Shown one piece after another: positions 1 through 9,155 of a stretch of 39,198 nucleotides of DNA. A model generated the notes under the pieces. It saw nothing but the letters and a program-made list of their open reading frames with translations, searched no databases and was not told the DNA's origin. The stretch covers positions 1 through 39,198 of the forward strand of contig DASQWR010000033.1 in assembly GCA_035640155.1 (NCBI GenBank). The letters run 5' to 3'. Numbering within the stretch: position 1 is the first letter of the stretch; each line of letters starts with the position of its first letter. The position numbers were made by a program, and so were the translations under genes. Source of the DNA: JALYQB01 sp035640155 (lineage in GTDB: Bacteria > Actinomycetota > Actinomycetes > Mycobacteriales > Pseudonocardiaceae).

Positions 1-948
1 GTGGCGGCGATGCAGCGCTCCGACCTGCTGGTTGCGCTCGGGGCGCGGTTCGATGACCGGGTGACCGGGCAGCTGGCGTCCTTCGCCCCCGAAGCGGCCA
101 TCGTGCACGCCGACATCGATCCGGCGGAGATCTCGAAGAACCGTCGGGCCGACGTGCCGATCGTGGGGGACTGCACCGAGGTGATCTCCGAGCTCATCGC
201 CGCGCTACGCAGCGAGTTCGAGGCGGGACATCAGGCGGATCTGTCCGCGTGGTGGTCCCAGCTCGACGGGTGGCGCAGCACGTTCCCGCTGGGCTACGAC
301 CGGCCGGAGGACGGCGTGCTGTCCCCGCAGTACGTCATCGAGCGCATCGGCACCCTGGTGGGGCCGGACGCGGTCTACGTCGCGGGGGTGGGCCAGCACC
401 AGATGTGGGCGGCGCAGTTCATCTCCTACGAGAAACCGCGGACCTGGCTGAACTCCGGTGGTCTCGGCACGATGGGGTATGCCGTGCCGGCCGCGATGGG
501 CGCCAAGCTCGGCCGGCCGGAGGCGGCGGTGTGGGCCATCGACGGCGACGGCTGCTTCCAGATGACCAACCAGGAGCTCGCGACCTGCGCGATCGAGGGC
601 ATTCCGATCAAGGTCGCCGTGATCAACAACGGTAACCTGGGCATGGTCCGGCAGTGGCAGAACCTCTTCTACTCGCAGCGGTACTCCCAGACCGACCTCG
701 GCACGCACAAACGGATCCCGGACTTCCTGCTGCTCGCCGAGGCCCTGGGATGTGTCGGGCTGCGCTGCGAGACGGAGGAGGATGTCGACGCCACGATCAA
801 GCGGGCGATGGACATCGAGGACCAGCCGGTGGTGATCGACTTCGTGGTGGGCAAGGACGCCCAGGTGTGGCCGATGGTCGCCGCAGGCACCGGGAACGAC
901 CACATCATGGCCGCACAGGGCATCCGGCCCCTCTTCGAGGAGGAGTAG
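1..948 (+). CDS. ilvB: acetolactate synthase large subunit, 3' part
   Basis: This is the C-terminal 315 residues of the thiamine-diphosphate enzyme that condenses two pyruvates (or pyruvate and 2-ketobutyrate) in the first common step of Val, Leu and Ile synthesis. The frame is open at base 1, so the N-terminal half lies outside the window and the GTG at 1 is not the true start. The central domain comes first, followed by the TPP-binding C-terminal domain, with GDG at residues 182-184 of this fragment and the paired Asn at 209-210. The ilvN start follows five bases after the stop, as expected for the two subunits of one enzyme. Identity is very secure from the motifs and from the ilvN-ilvC neighbours. 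Confidence 0.97.
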   Translation: MAAMQRSDLLVALGARFDDRVTGQLASFAPEAAIVHADIDPAEISKNRRADVPIVGDCTEVISELIAALRSEFEAGHQADLSAWWSQLDGWRSTFPLGYDRPEDGVLSPQYVIERIGTLVGPDAVYVAGVGQHQMWAAQFISYEKPRTWLNSGGLGTMGYAVPAAMGAKLGRPEAAVWAIDGDGCFQMTNQELATCAIEGIPIKVAVINNGNLGMVRQWQNLFYSQRYSQTDLGTHKRIPDFLLLAEALGCVGLRCETEEDVDATIKRAMDIEDQPVVIDFVVGKDAQVWPMVAAGTGNDHIMAAQGIRPLFEEE

Positions 949-953
949 GCCCG

Positions 954-1466
954 ATGACCAAGCACACCTTGTCCGTGCTGGTTGAGGACAAGCCCGGCGT
1001 GCTGGCCCGCGTTTCGGGTCTCTTCAGCCGGCGCGGGTTCAACATCGAGTCGCTGGCGGTAGGCCCGACGGAGAACTCGGACATCTCCCGGATGACCATC
1101 GTGATCGCGGTCGACGAGCTGCCCCTGGAGCAGGTCACCAAGCAGCTCAACAAGCTCGTCAACGTCATCAAGATCGTCGAGCTGGATTCGGCGATCGCGG
1201 TGCGCCGCGAACTGCTGCTCATCAAGGTCCGCGCCGACGCGACGGTCCGCTCGCAGGTGCTGGAGACGGTCGAGCTGTTCCGGGCCAAGGTCGTCGACGT
1301 CTCACCCGAGTCGTTGACCATCGAGGCCACCGGGACCGCGGAGAAGCTCGATGCGTTGCTGCGGATGCTGGACCCCTTCGGAATCCGCGAGATGGTCCAG
1401 TCCGGCATGGTCGCGATCGGGCGGGGCCCGCGTGCGATCACTGCCACCCCCGTCCGCCAGCCGTGA
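954..1466 (+). CDS. ilvN: acetolactate synthase regulatory small subunit
   Basis: This 170-residue protein is the ACT-domain subunit that activates IlvB and makes it sensitive to valine feedback. The N-terminal ACT domain spans about residues 4-75 and contains the typical stretch GVLARVSGLFSRRGFNIESL. The C-terminal ALS_ss_C domain spans about residues 95-165. The length is normal for the family. The ATG at 954 lies five bases after the ilvB stop, so the two subunits are very probably translated in coupled fashion from one mRNA. Confidence 0.97.
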   Translation: MTKHTLSVLVEDKPGVLARVSGLFSRRGFNIESLAVGPTENSDISRMTIVIAVDELPLEQVTKQLNKLVNVIKIVELDSAIAVRRELLLIKVRADATVRSQVLETVELFRAKVVDVSPESLTIEATGTAEKLDALLRMLDPFGIREMVQSGMVAIGRGPRAITATPVRQP

Positions 1467-1497
1467 CCCGACGAGACCCGAGGAGAACCACGACCAC

Positions 1498-2523
1498 ATG
1501 AGTGCCCCCCAACCAGCTGAGATCTTCTACGACGACGACGCCGACCTGTCGATCATCGCCGGCCGCAGGGTCGCCGTGATCGGCTACGGCAGCCAGGGCC
1601 ACGCGCACGCGCTCTCGCTGCGCGACTCAGGCGTCGACGTCCGCGTCGGCCTGCCCGAACAGTCGCGCTCCCGCGCCAACGCCGCCGACGAAGGACTGCG
1701 GGTCGTGACGCCGGCCGAGGCCTCCGCGGAGGCCGACGTGATCATGATCCTGGCGCCGGACACCAAGCAGCGCCACATCTACGCCGCGGACATCGCACCG
1801 AACCTGCAGGCCGGTGACGCGCTGTTCTTCGGCCATGGCTTCAACATCCGCTACGACCTCATCTCGCCGCCGTCGGACGTGGACGTGGCGATGGTGGCGC
1901 CGAAGGGGCCGGGACACCTGGTGCGCCGGCAGTTCGTCGACGGCAAGGGCGTGCCCTGCCTGATCGCCGTGGAGCAGGACCCCACAGGCTTCGCGCAGCC
2001 GCTCGCACTGTCCTATGCGAAGGGGATCGGCGGCACCCGGGCGGGTGTCATCAAGACAACCTTCACCGAGGAGACCGAGACCGACCTGTTCGGCGAGCAG
2101 ACGGTGCTCTGCGGCGGCGCGACCGCGCTGGTGCAGGCCGGGTTCGAGGTGCTCACCGAGGCCGGTTACCAGCCCGAGATCGCCTACTTCGAGTGCCTGC
2201 ACGAGCTCAAGCTCATCGTCGACCTGATGTACGAGGGGGGCATCGCGCGGATGCGCTACTCCATCTCGGACACCGCCGAGTACGGCGACCTCACCCGCGG
2301 CCCCCGGGTGATCAACTCTGCGGTCAAGGACGAGATGCTCAGGATCCTCACCGAGGTGCAGGACGGCACCTTCGCCCGCGAGTGGGTGGCCGAGGACGAC
2401 AACGGCAGGCCGACCTTCACCAAGCTGCAGTCCGAGGGCGAGCAGCACTCCATCGAGCAGGTGGGAGCGAAGTTACGCGGGCTGATGTCGTGGGTGGATC
2501 GACCACTCACCGACACCGCCTGA
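1498..2523 (+). CDS. ilvC: ketol-acid reductoisomerase, class I
   Basis: This enzyme uses NADPH and Mg2+ to isomerise and reduce acetolactate or acetohydroxybutyrate to the dihydroxy acid. The 341-residue length is that of short class I enzymes. The Rossmann motif GYGSQG is at residues 29-34, and the KGPGHLVRRQF stretch and the acidic metal-binding C-terminal helical domain are present. I chose ATG 1498 because AGGAG lies 12 bases upstream and the protein then begins just before the usual N-terminal FYDDDADLS segment. It is the third gene of an ilvB-ilvN-ilvC operon, 31 bases after ilvN. Confidence 0.97.
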   Translation: MSAPQPAEIFYDDDADLSIIAGRRVAVIGYGSQGHAHALSLRDSGVDVRVGLPEQSRSRANAADEGLRVVTPAEASAEADVIMILAPDTKQRHIYAADIAPNLQAGDALFFGHGFNIRYDLISPPSDVDVAMVAPKGPGHLVRRQFVDGKGVPCLIAVEQDPTGFAQPLALSYAKGIGGTRAGVIKTTFTEETETDLFGEQTVLCGGATALVQAGFEVLTEAGYQPEIAYFECLHELKLIVDLMYEGGIARMRYSISDTAEYGDLTRGPRVINSAVKDEMLRILTEVQDGTFAREWVAEDDNGRPTFTKLQSEGEQHSIEQVGAKLRGLMSWVDRPLTDTA

Positions 2524-2608
2524 AGCTGGCCCCAGTCCTTGAGAAATTCTTCACAAGCGATCCTCTAGACTGGGTGTTCGTTCCCGACGCCTCCGGAGTG
2601 GAGCATCC

Positions 2609-4207
2609 GTGAGACACCGACCTGTCGTCCTCATCGCCGAGAAGCTCGCCCCGTCCGTGCTCGAGGTGTTCGGTGACGAGCTCGACGTCCGGCATGTCGA
2701 CGGCACCGACCGGGCCGCGCTCTTCGCGGCCCTCGTGGACGCCGACGCGTTGCTGGTGCGCTCGGCGACCCAGGTCGACGCCGAGGTGCTGGCGCACGCT
2801 CCACGACTCACGGTGGTCGCCAGGGCCGGCGTCGGGCTGGACAACATCGACGTGCCGGCCGCCACTGCCCGCGGTGTGATGGTGGTCAACGCTCCGACGT
2901 CGAACATCGTCTCGGCCGCCGAACACGCCGTGGCGCTGCTGCTCGCGGTGGCCCGGCGGATACCGGCGGCCGACGCCAGCCTGCGCGCCGGCGAGTGGAA
3001 ACGCAGCGCGTTCTCGGGCGTGGAGCTCGCCGGCAAGACCGCCGGCGTGGTCGGCCTCGGCAAGATCGGTCAGCTGGTGGCCCAGCGGATCGCCGCGTTC
3101 GGCACCGACGTCATCGCCTACGACCCCTACGTCTCCCCGGCCCGCGCCGCGCAGCTCGGCATCGAGCTGGTCGACCTCGACGAGCTGCTGGCTCGCGCCG
3201 ACGCCGTCTCCATCCACCTGCCGAAGACTCCCGAGACGCTGGGCCTGATCGGTGCCGACCAGCTGGCCAAGACCAAGCCCGGGGTCATCATCGTCAACGC
3301 CGCCCGCGGTGGCCTGGTCGACGAGCTAGCGCTGGCCGACGCGGTGCGGGAGGGACAGGTCGGGGGCGCCGGCATCGACGTGTTCGCCACCGAACCCGTC
3401 ACCTCGAGTCCGCTGTTCGAGCTGCCGGGCGTGGTCGTCACCCCGCACCTCGGCGCGTCCACCGCCGAGGCGCAGGACCGGGCGGGCACCGATGTCGCCC
3501 GCAGCGTGCAGCTGGCGCTGCGCGGCGAGTTCGTGCCCAACGCGGTGAACGTCATCAGCGGTGGGGCGGTGAGCGAGGAGGTTCGGCCCTACCTGCCGCT
3601 GACCCTGAAGCTCGGCACGGTGCTCGCGGCGCTCACCGACAAGCCACCGGCCTCGATCACCGTGCAGGTGCGGGGCGAGCTCGCCGCCGAGGACGTCACG
3701 GTGCTCCCGCTGGCTGCCCTGCGGGGGGTGTTCGCGTCGGTGGTCGAGGACCAGGTGACCTTCGTCAATGCTCCGAAGCTCGCCGAGGAGCGGGATGTCG
3801 AGGTGAGCGTGGCCACCGCGACGGAGAGCCCTGACCACCGCAGCGTTGTCAGCGTGCGGGCGGTGCTCGCCGACGGCAGCACCACCGTGGTGTCGGGCGC
3901 GCTGTCCGGCCCGTCCCAGGTGGAGAAGCTGGTGGAGGTCAACGGCCGGCACTTCGATCTGCGGGCCGAGGGTGACCTGCTGCTGCTGGAGTACCCGGAC
4001 CGACCCGGCGTGATGGGTAGCGTCGGCACCCTGCTGGGCGAGACCGGGGTCAACATCGAGGCCGCGCAGATCAGCCAGACCACCGCGGGCACCGACGCCA
4101 TCATGCTGCTGCGGGTGGACCGGCCGGTGCAGGCCGACGTGCTCGGGCCGATCGGTGTCGCGGTCGGTGCCCGGACGGTACGCGCCATCAGTTTCGACTC
4201 GCTGTGA
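2609..4207 (+). CDS. serA: D-3-phosphoglycerate dehydrogenase, long ACT form
   Basis: This enzyme oxidises 3-phosphoglycerate to 3-phosphohydroxypyruvate, the first committed step to serine. At 532 residues it is the long form known from mycobacteria: the catalytic and NAD domains, then an intervening allosteric substrate-binding domain, then a C-terminal ACT domain (about 455-530) for serine feedback. The NAD motif GLGKIG is at residues 149-154. The ARGGLVDE, ATEPV and PHLGAST segments carry the catalytic Arg, Glu and His. The GTG at 2609 gives a normal N-terminus. The 85-base gap after ilvC is unusually AT-rich, with TTGAGA at 2539-2544 and TAGACT at 2566-2571. That spacing of 21 is too long for a classical promoter, so it is only a hint of separate transcription. 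Confidence 0.96.
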   Translation: MRHRPVVLIAEKLAPSVLEVFGDELDVRHVDGTDRAALFAALVDADALLVRSATQVDAEVLAHAPRLTVVARAGVGLDNIDVPAATARGVMVVNAPTSNIVSAAEHAVALLLAVARRIPAADASLRAGEWKRSAFSGVELAGKTAGVVGLGKIGQLVAQRIAAFGTDVIAYDPYVSPARAAQLGIELVDLDELLARADAVSIHLPKTPETLGLIGADQLAKTKPGVIIVNAARGGLVDELALADAVREGQVGGAGIDVFATEPVTSSPLFELPGVVVTPHLGASTAEAQDRAGTDVARSVQLALRGEFVPNAVNVISGGAVSEEVRPYLPLTLKLGTVLAALTDKPPASITVQVRGELAAEDVTVLPLAALRGVFASVVEDQVTFVNAPKLAEERDVEVSVATATESPDHRSVVSVRAVLADGSTTVVSGALSGPSQVEKLVEVNGRHFDLRAEGDLLLLEYPDRPGVMGSVGTLLGETGVNIEAAQISQTTAGTDAIMLLRVDRPVQADVLGPIGVAVGARTVRAISFDSL

Positions 4208-7200
4208 GTCGTCACGGTGCCTTCGGGGGCCGCGTGCTGGCGCGTTCGGCCGTCGCGCTGCTTGCGGTCACGCTCGTCACCGGATTCGGCGCCGCACCCG
4301 CGGCGGGGCGACCGGACCAACCCGACCAGCCGGAGTTGGCGCGGCCGCTGCCCGCGGCCGCGGGCCTGCCACCGGGCGATCTGGTCGGCAAGATCAGCCC
4401 GAGGCTGGGCGCCGAGCAGGGACCGGTGACCGTCTTCGTCGAGCTGGAGCGCAGCCCGGCCGTCGACGCGTACGACTCCGCACGCCGGGCCGGCCGGGGC
4501 GAACCCGAGGCCCGCGGCGCGGCGAACCAGGCCAAGGAGGTGGTCGGAGCCGCCGTCAACTCGGTGATGGACGCGCTGCGGAGCCGGAACGCGGCCGCGC
4601 GCGAGCTCTACCGCACGGCCAACGCGGTGCCCGGGGTGGCGGTGATCGCCGACGTCGAGCGGGTGCGCGCACTCGCGGCCCTGCCGCAGGTGCGCTCGGT
4701 GCGCAAGATCCTGCCGAAGACCACCACCAACTCCAGCGCCGTGCAGCTCACCCGGGCGCTGCAGGTATGGCGCCAGAGCGGCCGCTTCGGCGACGGCATG
4801 CGCATCGGGGTCGTCGACGACGGCATCGACTACACCCACGCGAACTACGGGGGCCCCGGCACCCCGGAGGCCTACGCCGCGATCGATCGCACCACGATCA
4901 ACCCCGCCGTGTTCCCCACCGCGAAGGTGATCGGCGGCTACGACTTCGCCGGTGACGAGTACGACGCCAGCGGCGCGGCCGGCCCCGACGCGCTGATCCC
5001 GCGGCCCGACCCGAACCCGCTGCCCTGCGGCGAGCACGGCACGCACGTGACCGGCAGCGCCGGTGGTTTCGGCGTCAATGCCGACGGGACCACGTTCACC
5101 GGCGACTACCGGCAGCTCGACGCCGACCGACTGAACTCGATGCGGATCGGCCCGGGAACTGCGCCGAAGGCGCTGCTGTACGCGCTCAAGGTGTTCGGCT
5201 GCGCCGGTTCGACGGAGCTGACCGGGCAGGCGCTGGACGTGGCGCTGGATCCCAACGGGGACGGCAGCTTCTCCGACCGGCTCGACGTGGTCAACCTCTC
5301 GCTCGGCGCCGACTACGGCGCCCCGGACGATCCGGACAGCCTGTTCGTCCGCAAGCTCGCCCGCAGCGACGTGCTGACGGTGTTCTCGGCCGGCAACGGC
5401 GGAGACCTCTACGACATTGGCGGCGCCCCGGGCAATACCCCGGAGGCGCTGACCGTGGCAAGCACCCGGGACTCCTACGTGCTGCGCGACGGTGCCGAGG
5501 TGACCGCACCGGCCGGCGTCGCCGGGCTCAAGGGCGGCCAGTACAGCCAGGACTTCGCCGGATACGACACCCTCGACCGCACCGCGCCGGTGGTGCCGCT
5601 GTCCGGCCCGGCCAACCGGGACGGTTGCCTGCCGTTCTCGGGCGCCGACGCCGCCGCGGTCGCCGGCAAGCACGTCTGGCTGGAATGGGACGACGACGGC
5701 GCCACCCGACGCTGCGGCTCCACGGTGCGGGCCGACAACGCGACGGCTGCCGGAGCCGTGGGCGTGCTGCTCACCTCGGGGCTGCAGCAGTTCACGGCCG
5801 CGATCGCCGGCAACGCGGCGGTGCCGATGTTCCAGTTCACCGGCACCGACACCGCCGCTCTCCGGCCCGCGCTGCAGGCCGGCACGCTCACCGTTCGCCT
5901 CGCCGGTGAGCTGCGCAGGTCGGTGCGCACCTATGACCCGGCGATCGTCGACACGCCGAGCACCTTCACCTCGCGCGGCGTGCGCGGCCCGGCGGTCAAG
6001 CCCGATGTCGCGGCTCCCGGTGACACCATCGCCTCGGCGCTGATCGGCAGTGGCAACGGCACCCTGGTGATCAGCGGCACCTCGATGGCGTCCCCGCACG
6101 TCGCCGGGATCGCGGCACTGGTCCGCCAAGCGCATCCGGACTGGTCCGTCGAGGAGGTCAAGGCCGCGGTGATGACCACCGCCGGGGCCGACGTGTTCGA
6201 TCAGGACGGGCAGCAGGGGCCGATCCACGCCCCGAACCGGGTCGGCGCCGGACGGGTGGATGCGCAGGCCGCGCTGGACAACCAGGTGCTCGCGATGGTC
6301 CAGGACGATCCAGGCCAGGTCAGCGCCAATTTCGGCGTCGTCGAGGCGTCCGGCCCGACCACCCTGACCAAGACCATCAAGGTGCTGAACAAGGGCGGGG
6401 CCCCGGCGCGTTACTCCGCCACCTACCAGCCGATCACCACGATCCCGGGGGTGAGCTATCAGCTCTCCACCGGACAGGTCGACGTCGATCCGGGCGACAC
6501 GGAGCGGTTCACCGTGACGATGCGGATCGACGACCCTGCGGCACTGCGCAAGACCGCCGACCCGACGATCGAGAAGGTCCAGCTCGACGTCGCCCGGCAG
6601 TTCCTGGCCGATGCCTCGGGACGGATCGTGCTCACGCCACAGCCAGGTGACTCGGGTGTCACGGTCCCGCTGCGGATACCGGTGTACGCAGCGCCCAAGC
6701 CGGTCGCGGACATCACCGCCGCGGACCAGGTCCGGTTCACCGAGGGCGACACCCGGGCGGCGCTCAATCTCGGCGGCCGCGGCGTCGACCAGGGCAGCGG
6801 CGACGAGGCATACCGGTCGGTGGTCAGCGTCCTGCAACTGGGGACGGAGAGCCCGCGGTTACCGGAGTGCGGCGGCGAGCGGGTGGTCGACTGCACGCCG
6901 AACGAGACCGCCGAGGGTGGCGACCTCCGCTACGTGGGAGCCGCCTCCACCGCCCCGCTGACGCGGCTCCAGGGGCGCCCGCAGGACGCGGTGCTCGCGT
7001 TCGGGGTCGCCATGTGGAGCGATTGGTACAACATCGGCAGCAATACGATCCCGTTCGTGGACATGGACACCACCGGGGACGGGGCACCGGACTTCGAGAC
7101 CTACGTCACCAAGCCGGCCGGCTCCGACGTCCTGCTGGCCGTCACGACCGACCTCGGCGCCGAGGGCTTCCCGATCGTGGACGCCCAGCCGGTCAACGGT

Positions 7201-7752
7201 CAGTTCGGTGACGTGGACACCAACCTCTTCGACACCAATGTGCTCGTCCTACCGGTGACGCTGGCCGCGCTGAGGATCGACCCCACCGCGGCGTCAGCTC
7301 CGATCACGTACACCACGGGCGTGTCCGGCTTCTACACAGGCCCGGGTGACACCGACGGCATGATCGACATCACCGAGCCGGTGTTGTTCGACGCGCTCAG
7401 CCCGGGGTTGTCGGCGCAGGGTGGAGGCGACCCTGCGCTGTCCTACCTGGCCCGCCCGGGCACGGCGTTGGTGGTGAACCGGGACGGGGAGGCGGCGACC
7501 GAGCAGCGGGCCGAGGACCTGCTGGTGATCCATCACCACAACGCCTCGGGGGACCGAACGCAGGTGGTCGACGCCCGCGCACCGCTGCAGTTGCCGCTCC
7601 CGCCGCTGCCAGTACCGCCTGTCCCGGTACCACCGGTGGTACCGGGACCACCGGTACCACCGCCTGTCCCGGTACCACCCGGTCCACCGACCCTGCCGGT
7701 CGAGCCAACGTCGGGACCGGTGCCGTCGGATTCCGGGCCCCCGGCTGGTTGA
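4204..7752 (+). CDS. secreted subtilisin-like serine protease (S8) with PA-domain insert and Pro-rich tail
   Basis: This is a 1182-residue exported protease. A signal peptide covers about the first 35 residues (basic start, hydrophobic core, Ala-x-Ala region). A propeptide-like segment follows, then the S8 catalytic domain with Asp205 (VVDDGID), His278 (HGTHVTG), oxyanion Asn398 (SAGNGG) and Ser627 (GTSMASPHVAG). A protease-associated domain seems inserted between the Asn and Ser blocks (about 430-575). The long C-terminal part looks like beta-sandwich or Fn-type domains, and the last 50 residues are Pro/Val-rich with no sortase signal or membrane anchor. The GTG start overlaps the serA stop as GTGA, so it is translationally coupled to a serine-biosynthesis gene, which is an odd pairing. 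The substrate is unknown. Confidence 0.93.
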   Translation: MSRHGAFGGRVLARSAVALLAVTLVTGFGAAPAAGRPDQPDQPELARPLPAAAGLPPGDLVGKISPRLGAEQGPVTVFVELERSPAVDAYDSARRAGRGEPEARGAANQAKEVVGAAVNSVMDALRSRNAAARELYRTANAVPGVAVIADVERVRALAALPQVRSVRKILPKTTTNSSAVQLTRALQVWRQSGRFGDGMRIGVVDDGIDYTHANYGGPGTPEAYAAIDRTTINPAVFPTAKVIGGYDFAGDEYDASGAAGPDALIPRPDPNPLPCGEHGTHVTGSAGGFGVNADGTTFTGDYRQLDADRLNSMRIGPGTAPKALLYALKVFGCAGSTELTGQALDVALDPNGDGSFSDRLDVVNLSLGADYGAPDDPDSLFVRKLARSDVLTVFSAGNGGDLYDIGGAPGNTPEALTVASTRDSYVLRDGAEVTAPAGVAGLKGGQYSQDFAGYDTLDRTAPVVPLSGPANRDGCLPFSGADAAAVAGKHVWLEWDDDGATRRCGSTVRADNATAAGAVGVLLTSGLQQFTAAIAGNAAVPMFQFTGTDTAALRPALQAGTLTVRLAGELRRSVRTYDPAIVDTPSTFTSRGVRGPAVKPDVAAPGDTIASALIGSGNGTLVISGTSMASPHVAGIAALVRQAHPDWSVEEVKAAVMTTAGADVFDQDGQQGPIHAPNRVGAGRVDAQAALDNQVLAMVQDDPGQVSANFGVVEASGPTTLTKTIKVLNKGGAPARYSATYQPITTIPGVSYQLSTGQVDVDPGDTERFTVTMRIDDPAALRKTADPTIEKVQLDVARQFLADASGRIVLTPQPGDSGVTVPLRIPVYAAPKPVADITAADQVRFTEGDTRAALNLGGRGVDQGSGDEAYRSVVSVLQLGTESPRLPECGGERVVDCTPNETAEGGDLRYVGAASTAPLTRLQGRPQDAVLAFGVAMWSDWYNIGSNTIPFVDMDTTGDGAPDFETYVTKPAGSDVLLAVTTDLGAEGFPIVDAQPVNGQFGDVDTNLFDTNVLVLPVTLAALRIDPTAASAPITYTTGVSGFYTGPGDTDGMIDITEPVLFDALSPGLSAQGGGDPALSYLARPGTALVVNRDGEAATEQRAEDLLVIHHHNASGDRTQVVDARAPLQLPLPPLPVPPVPVPPVVPGPPVPPPVPVPPGPPTLPVEPTSGPVPSDSGPPAG
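7621..7648. repeat. 28-bp perfect palindrome inside the protease Pro-rich tail
   Basis: The left arm GTCCCGGTACCACC is followed at once by its exact reverse complement, inside a Pro/Val-rich tandem region (about 7605-7690) encoding VPVPP-like repeats. In mRNA it could fold into a very stable hairpin about 100 bases before the stop codon. It may simply result from expansion of GGTACC-containing codon repeats. Confidence 0.8.
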
Positions 7753-7868
7753 GCCCCCCATTCTGGTGTCACTCGTTAGCATGTCCGTCCCCTGTGGTGG
7801 AGGTTGCGCGGGTAGCCTTCCTGCAACGCCGGACCCCACGGCGGGCCCACTGCAGCAGGAGGTGGCGC

Positions 7869-8918
7869 ATGCGGCTCGCCGTGATCCCGGGAGACGGAAT
7901 CGGACCAGAGGTGATCGCCGAGGCACTGAAGGTGCTCGACGAGGTGGCTCCGGGCGTCGAGACCACCCGGTACGACCTCGGCGCGGCGCGCTGGCACGCC
8001 ACCGGAGAGCTGCTGCCGGAAGCGGTACTCACCGAGCTGCGCCAGCACGAGGCGATCCTGCTCGGGGCAGTCGGCGATCCATCGGTGCCCAGCGGCATCC
8101 TCGAGCGCGGGCTGCTGCTGCGGCTGCGTTTCGAGCTGGACCATCACGTGAACCTGCGCCCCGCGCGGCTCTACCCGGGGGTCCGCAGCCCGCTGTCCGA
8201 CCCCCGCGAGATCGACATGGTGGTGGTCCGGGAGGGGACCGAGGGACCCTATGCCGGCAACGGCGGCCTGCTGCGCAAGGACACCCCGCACGAGATCGCG
8301 ACCGAGGTCAGCATCAACACCGCCTACGGGATCGAGCGGGTGGTCCGGGACGCCTTCGCGCGCGCCTCGGCGCGCCCGCGCCAGCACCTGACACTGGTGC
8401 ACAAGACCAATGTGATGGCCCATGCCGGGTCGCTGTGGTCACGCCTCGTGGAGGAGGTGTCGCTGCAGCATCCGGAGGTCACCGTCGCCTACCAGCACGT
8501 CGATGCCGCGACCATTCACCTGGTGGTCGATCCCGGCCGCTTCGATGTCATCGTCACCGACAACCTCTTCGGGGACATCCTCACCGACCTCGCCGCCGCG
8601 GTCACCGGCGGGATCGGGCTCGCCGCGAGCGGGAACCTCGACGTCACCCGGCGCAACCCGAGCATGTTCGAACCGGTGCACGGATCGGCACCGGACATCA
8701 GCGGTCAAGGCGTCGCCGACCCCACCGCCGCGGTGCTCTCGGTCGGCCTCCTGCTCGCCCACCTGGGTTACGAGGAACCGTCCCGCCGGGTCGAGGCAGC
8801 GGTCGCGTTCGACCTCGCCACCCGAGACCACTCCTCGCCCGGGGGCACCTCCGCCATCGGCGACCGGCTCGCGGCGCTGGTCTCCTCCAGCGAGCACATC
8901 GAGCGCGCCGGCACCTGA
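7869..8918 (+). CDS. leuB: 3-isopropylmalate dehydrogenase
   Basis: This NAD-dependent enzyme oxidatively decarboxylates 3-isopropylmalate in leucine synthesis. The 349-residue protein starts at ATG 7869 with the standard MRLAVIPGDGIGPEV and a GGAGG just upstream (7858-7865). The RLRFELDHHVNLRPARL segment (substrate arginines), VTDNLFGDILTDLAAA (metal aspartates) and the NAD-binding HGSAPDISGQ are all present. The DHHVNLRPARL form is typical of actinobacterial LeuB. The 116-base gap before it carries a TAGCCT at 7813-7818 that could be a -10 box, but no convincing -35. Confidence 0.95.
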   Translation: MRLAVIPGDGIGPEVIAEALKVLDEVAPGVETTRYDLGAARWHATGELLPEAVLTELRQHEAILLGAVGDPSVPSGILERGLLLRLRFELDHHVNLRPARLYPGVRSPLSDPREIDMVVVREGTEGPYAGNGGLLRKDTPHEIATEVSINTAYGIERVVRDAFARASARPRQHLTLVHKTNVMAHAGSLWSRLVEEVSLQHPEVTVAYQHVDAATIHLVVDPGRFDVIVTDNLFGDILTDLAAAVTGGIGLAASGNLDVTRRNPSMFEPVHGSAPDISGQGVADPTAAVLSVGLLLAHLGYEEPSRRVEAAVAFDLATRDHSSPGGTSAIGDRLAALVSSSEHIERAGT

Positions 8919-8942
8919 GCGTGGCGATCCCGGGAGACGGTC

Positions 8943-9014
8943 ATGATCGCTCTCGTCTCATTGCTGGTTGTCATCGCGCTGTCGCTGCTGGTCACCCGGA
9001 TCGCCGCGGTGGCG
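8943..9014 (+). pseudogene. 5' fragment of a TrkA-C-type membrane protein gene
   Basis: The first 24 codons (MIALVSLLVVIALSLLVTRI and onward) form a transmembrane helix that resembles, from memory, the N-terminus of actinobacterial membrane proteins with a TrkA-C domain. A good GGGAGA ribosome site precedes the ATG. The similarity stops abruptly near 9014 and the frame then runs through unrelated sequence to 9200. I read it as a truncated remnant left behind leuB. The assignment of the parent family is from memory and uncertain. Confidence 0.5.
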
Positions 9015-9112
9015 AGGCAGGCGGCGAGCAGGACCATCGGCGTTCCCAGGCGCAGCACCGTGAACACCTCGCCACGCAGTGACCAGTTGCCGTTCTCGTG
9101 TGGGAACCTGCT
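9015..9112 (-). pseudogene. 3' fragment of a membrane transporter gene in inverse orientation
   Basis: Read on the minus strand, about 9112-9015 encodes NWSLRGEVFTVLRLGTPMVL followed by LAACLATA, with strongly G/C-ending codons. That looks like the last membrane helix of a permease; the ArsB/SLC13 group is my best but weak guess. It has no start of its own and directly abuts the TrkA-like fragment in opposite orientation. Together they look like a deletion/inversion scar between leuB and cimA. Confidence 0.4.
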
Positions 9113-9119
9113 CCCCGGG

Positions 9120-9148
9120 TTGGCCATCGCGCTGGTTGGTGGCATACT
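9120..9148 (+). promoter_or_regulatory. promoter of the cimA leader
   Basis: TTGGCC (9120-9125) and CATACT (9143-9148) are separated by exactly 17 bases. The -10 box ends seven bases before the GTG of the leader peptide at 9156, so transcription would begin at or next to that GTG and the leader mRNA would be leaderless. Confidence 0.6.
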
Positions 9149-9155
9149 CCCCGCC

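Noticed and set aside
2539..2571. Classical promoter for serA (TTGAGA/TAGACT)
   Set aside because: The spacer is 21 bases. The alternative TTCACA leaves only 10. It was noted in the serA entry but not annotated as a promoter.
3589..6837. A 1082-codon minus-strand open frame opposite serA and the protease
   Set aside because: It is a GC-bias shadow with low-complexity Arg/Gly/His-rich sequence and no motif, while the plus strand carries well-conserved enzymes.
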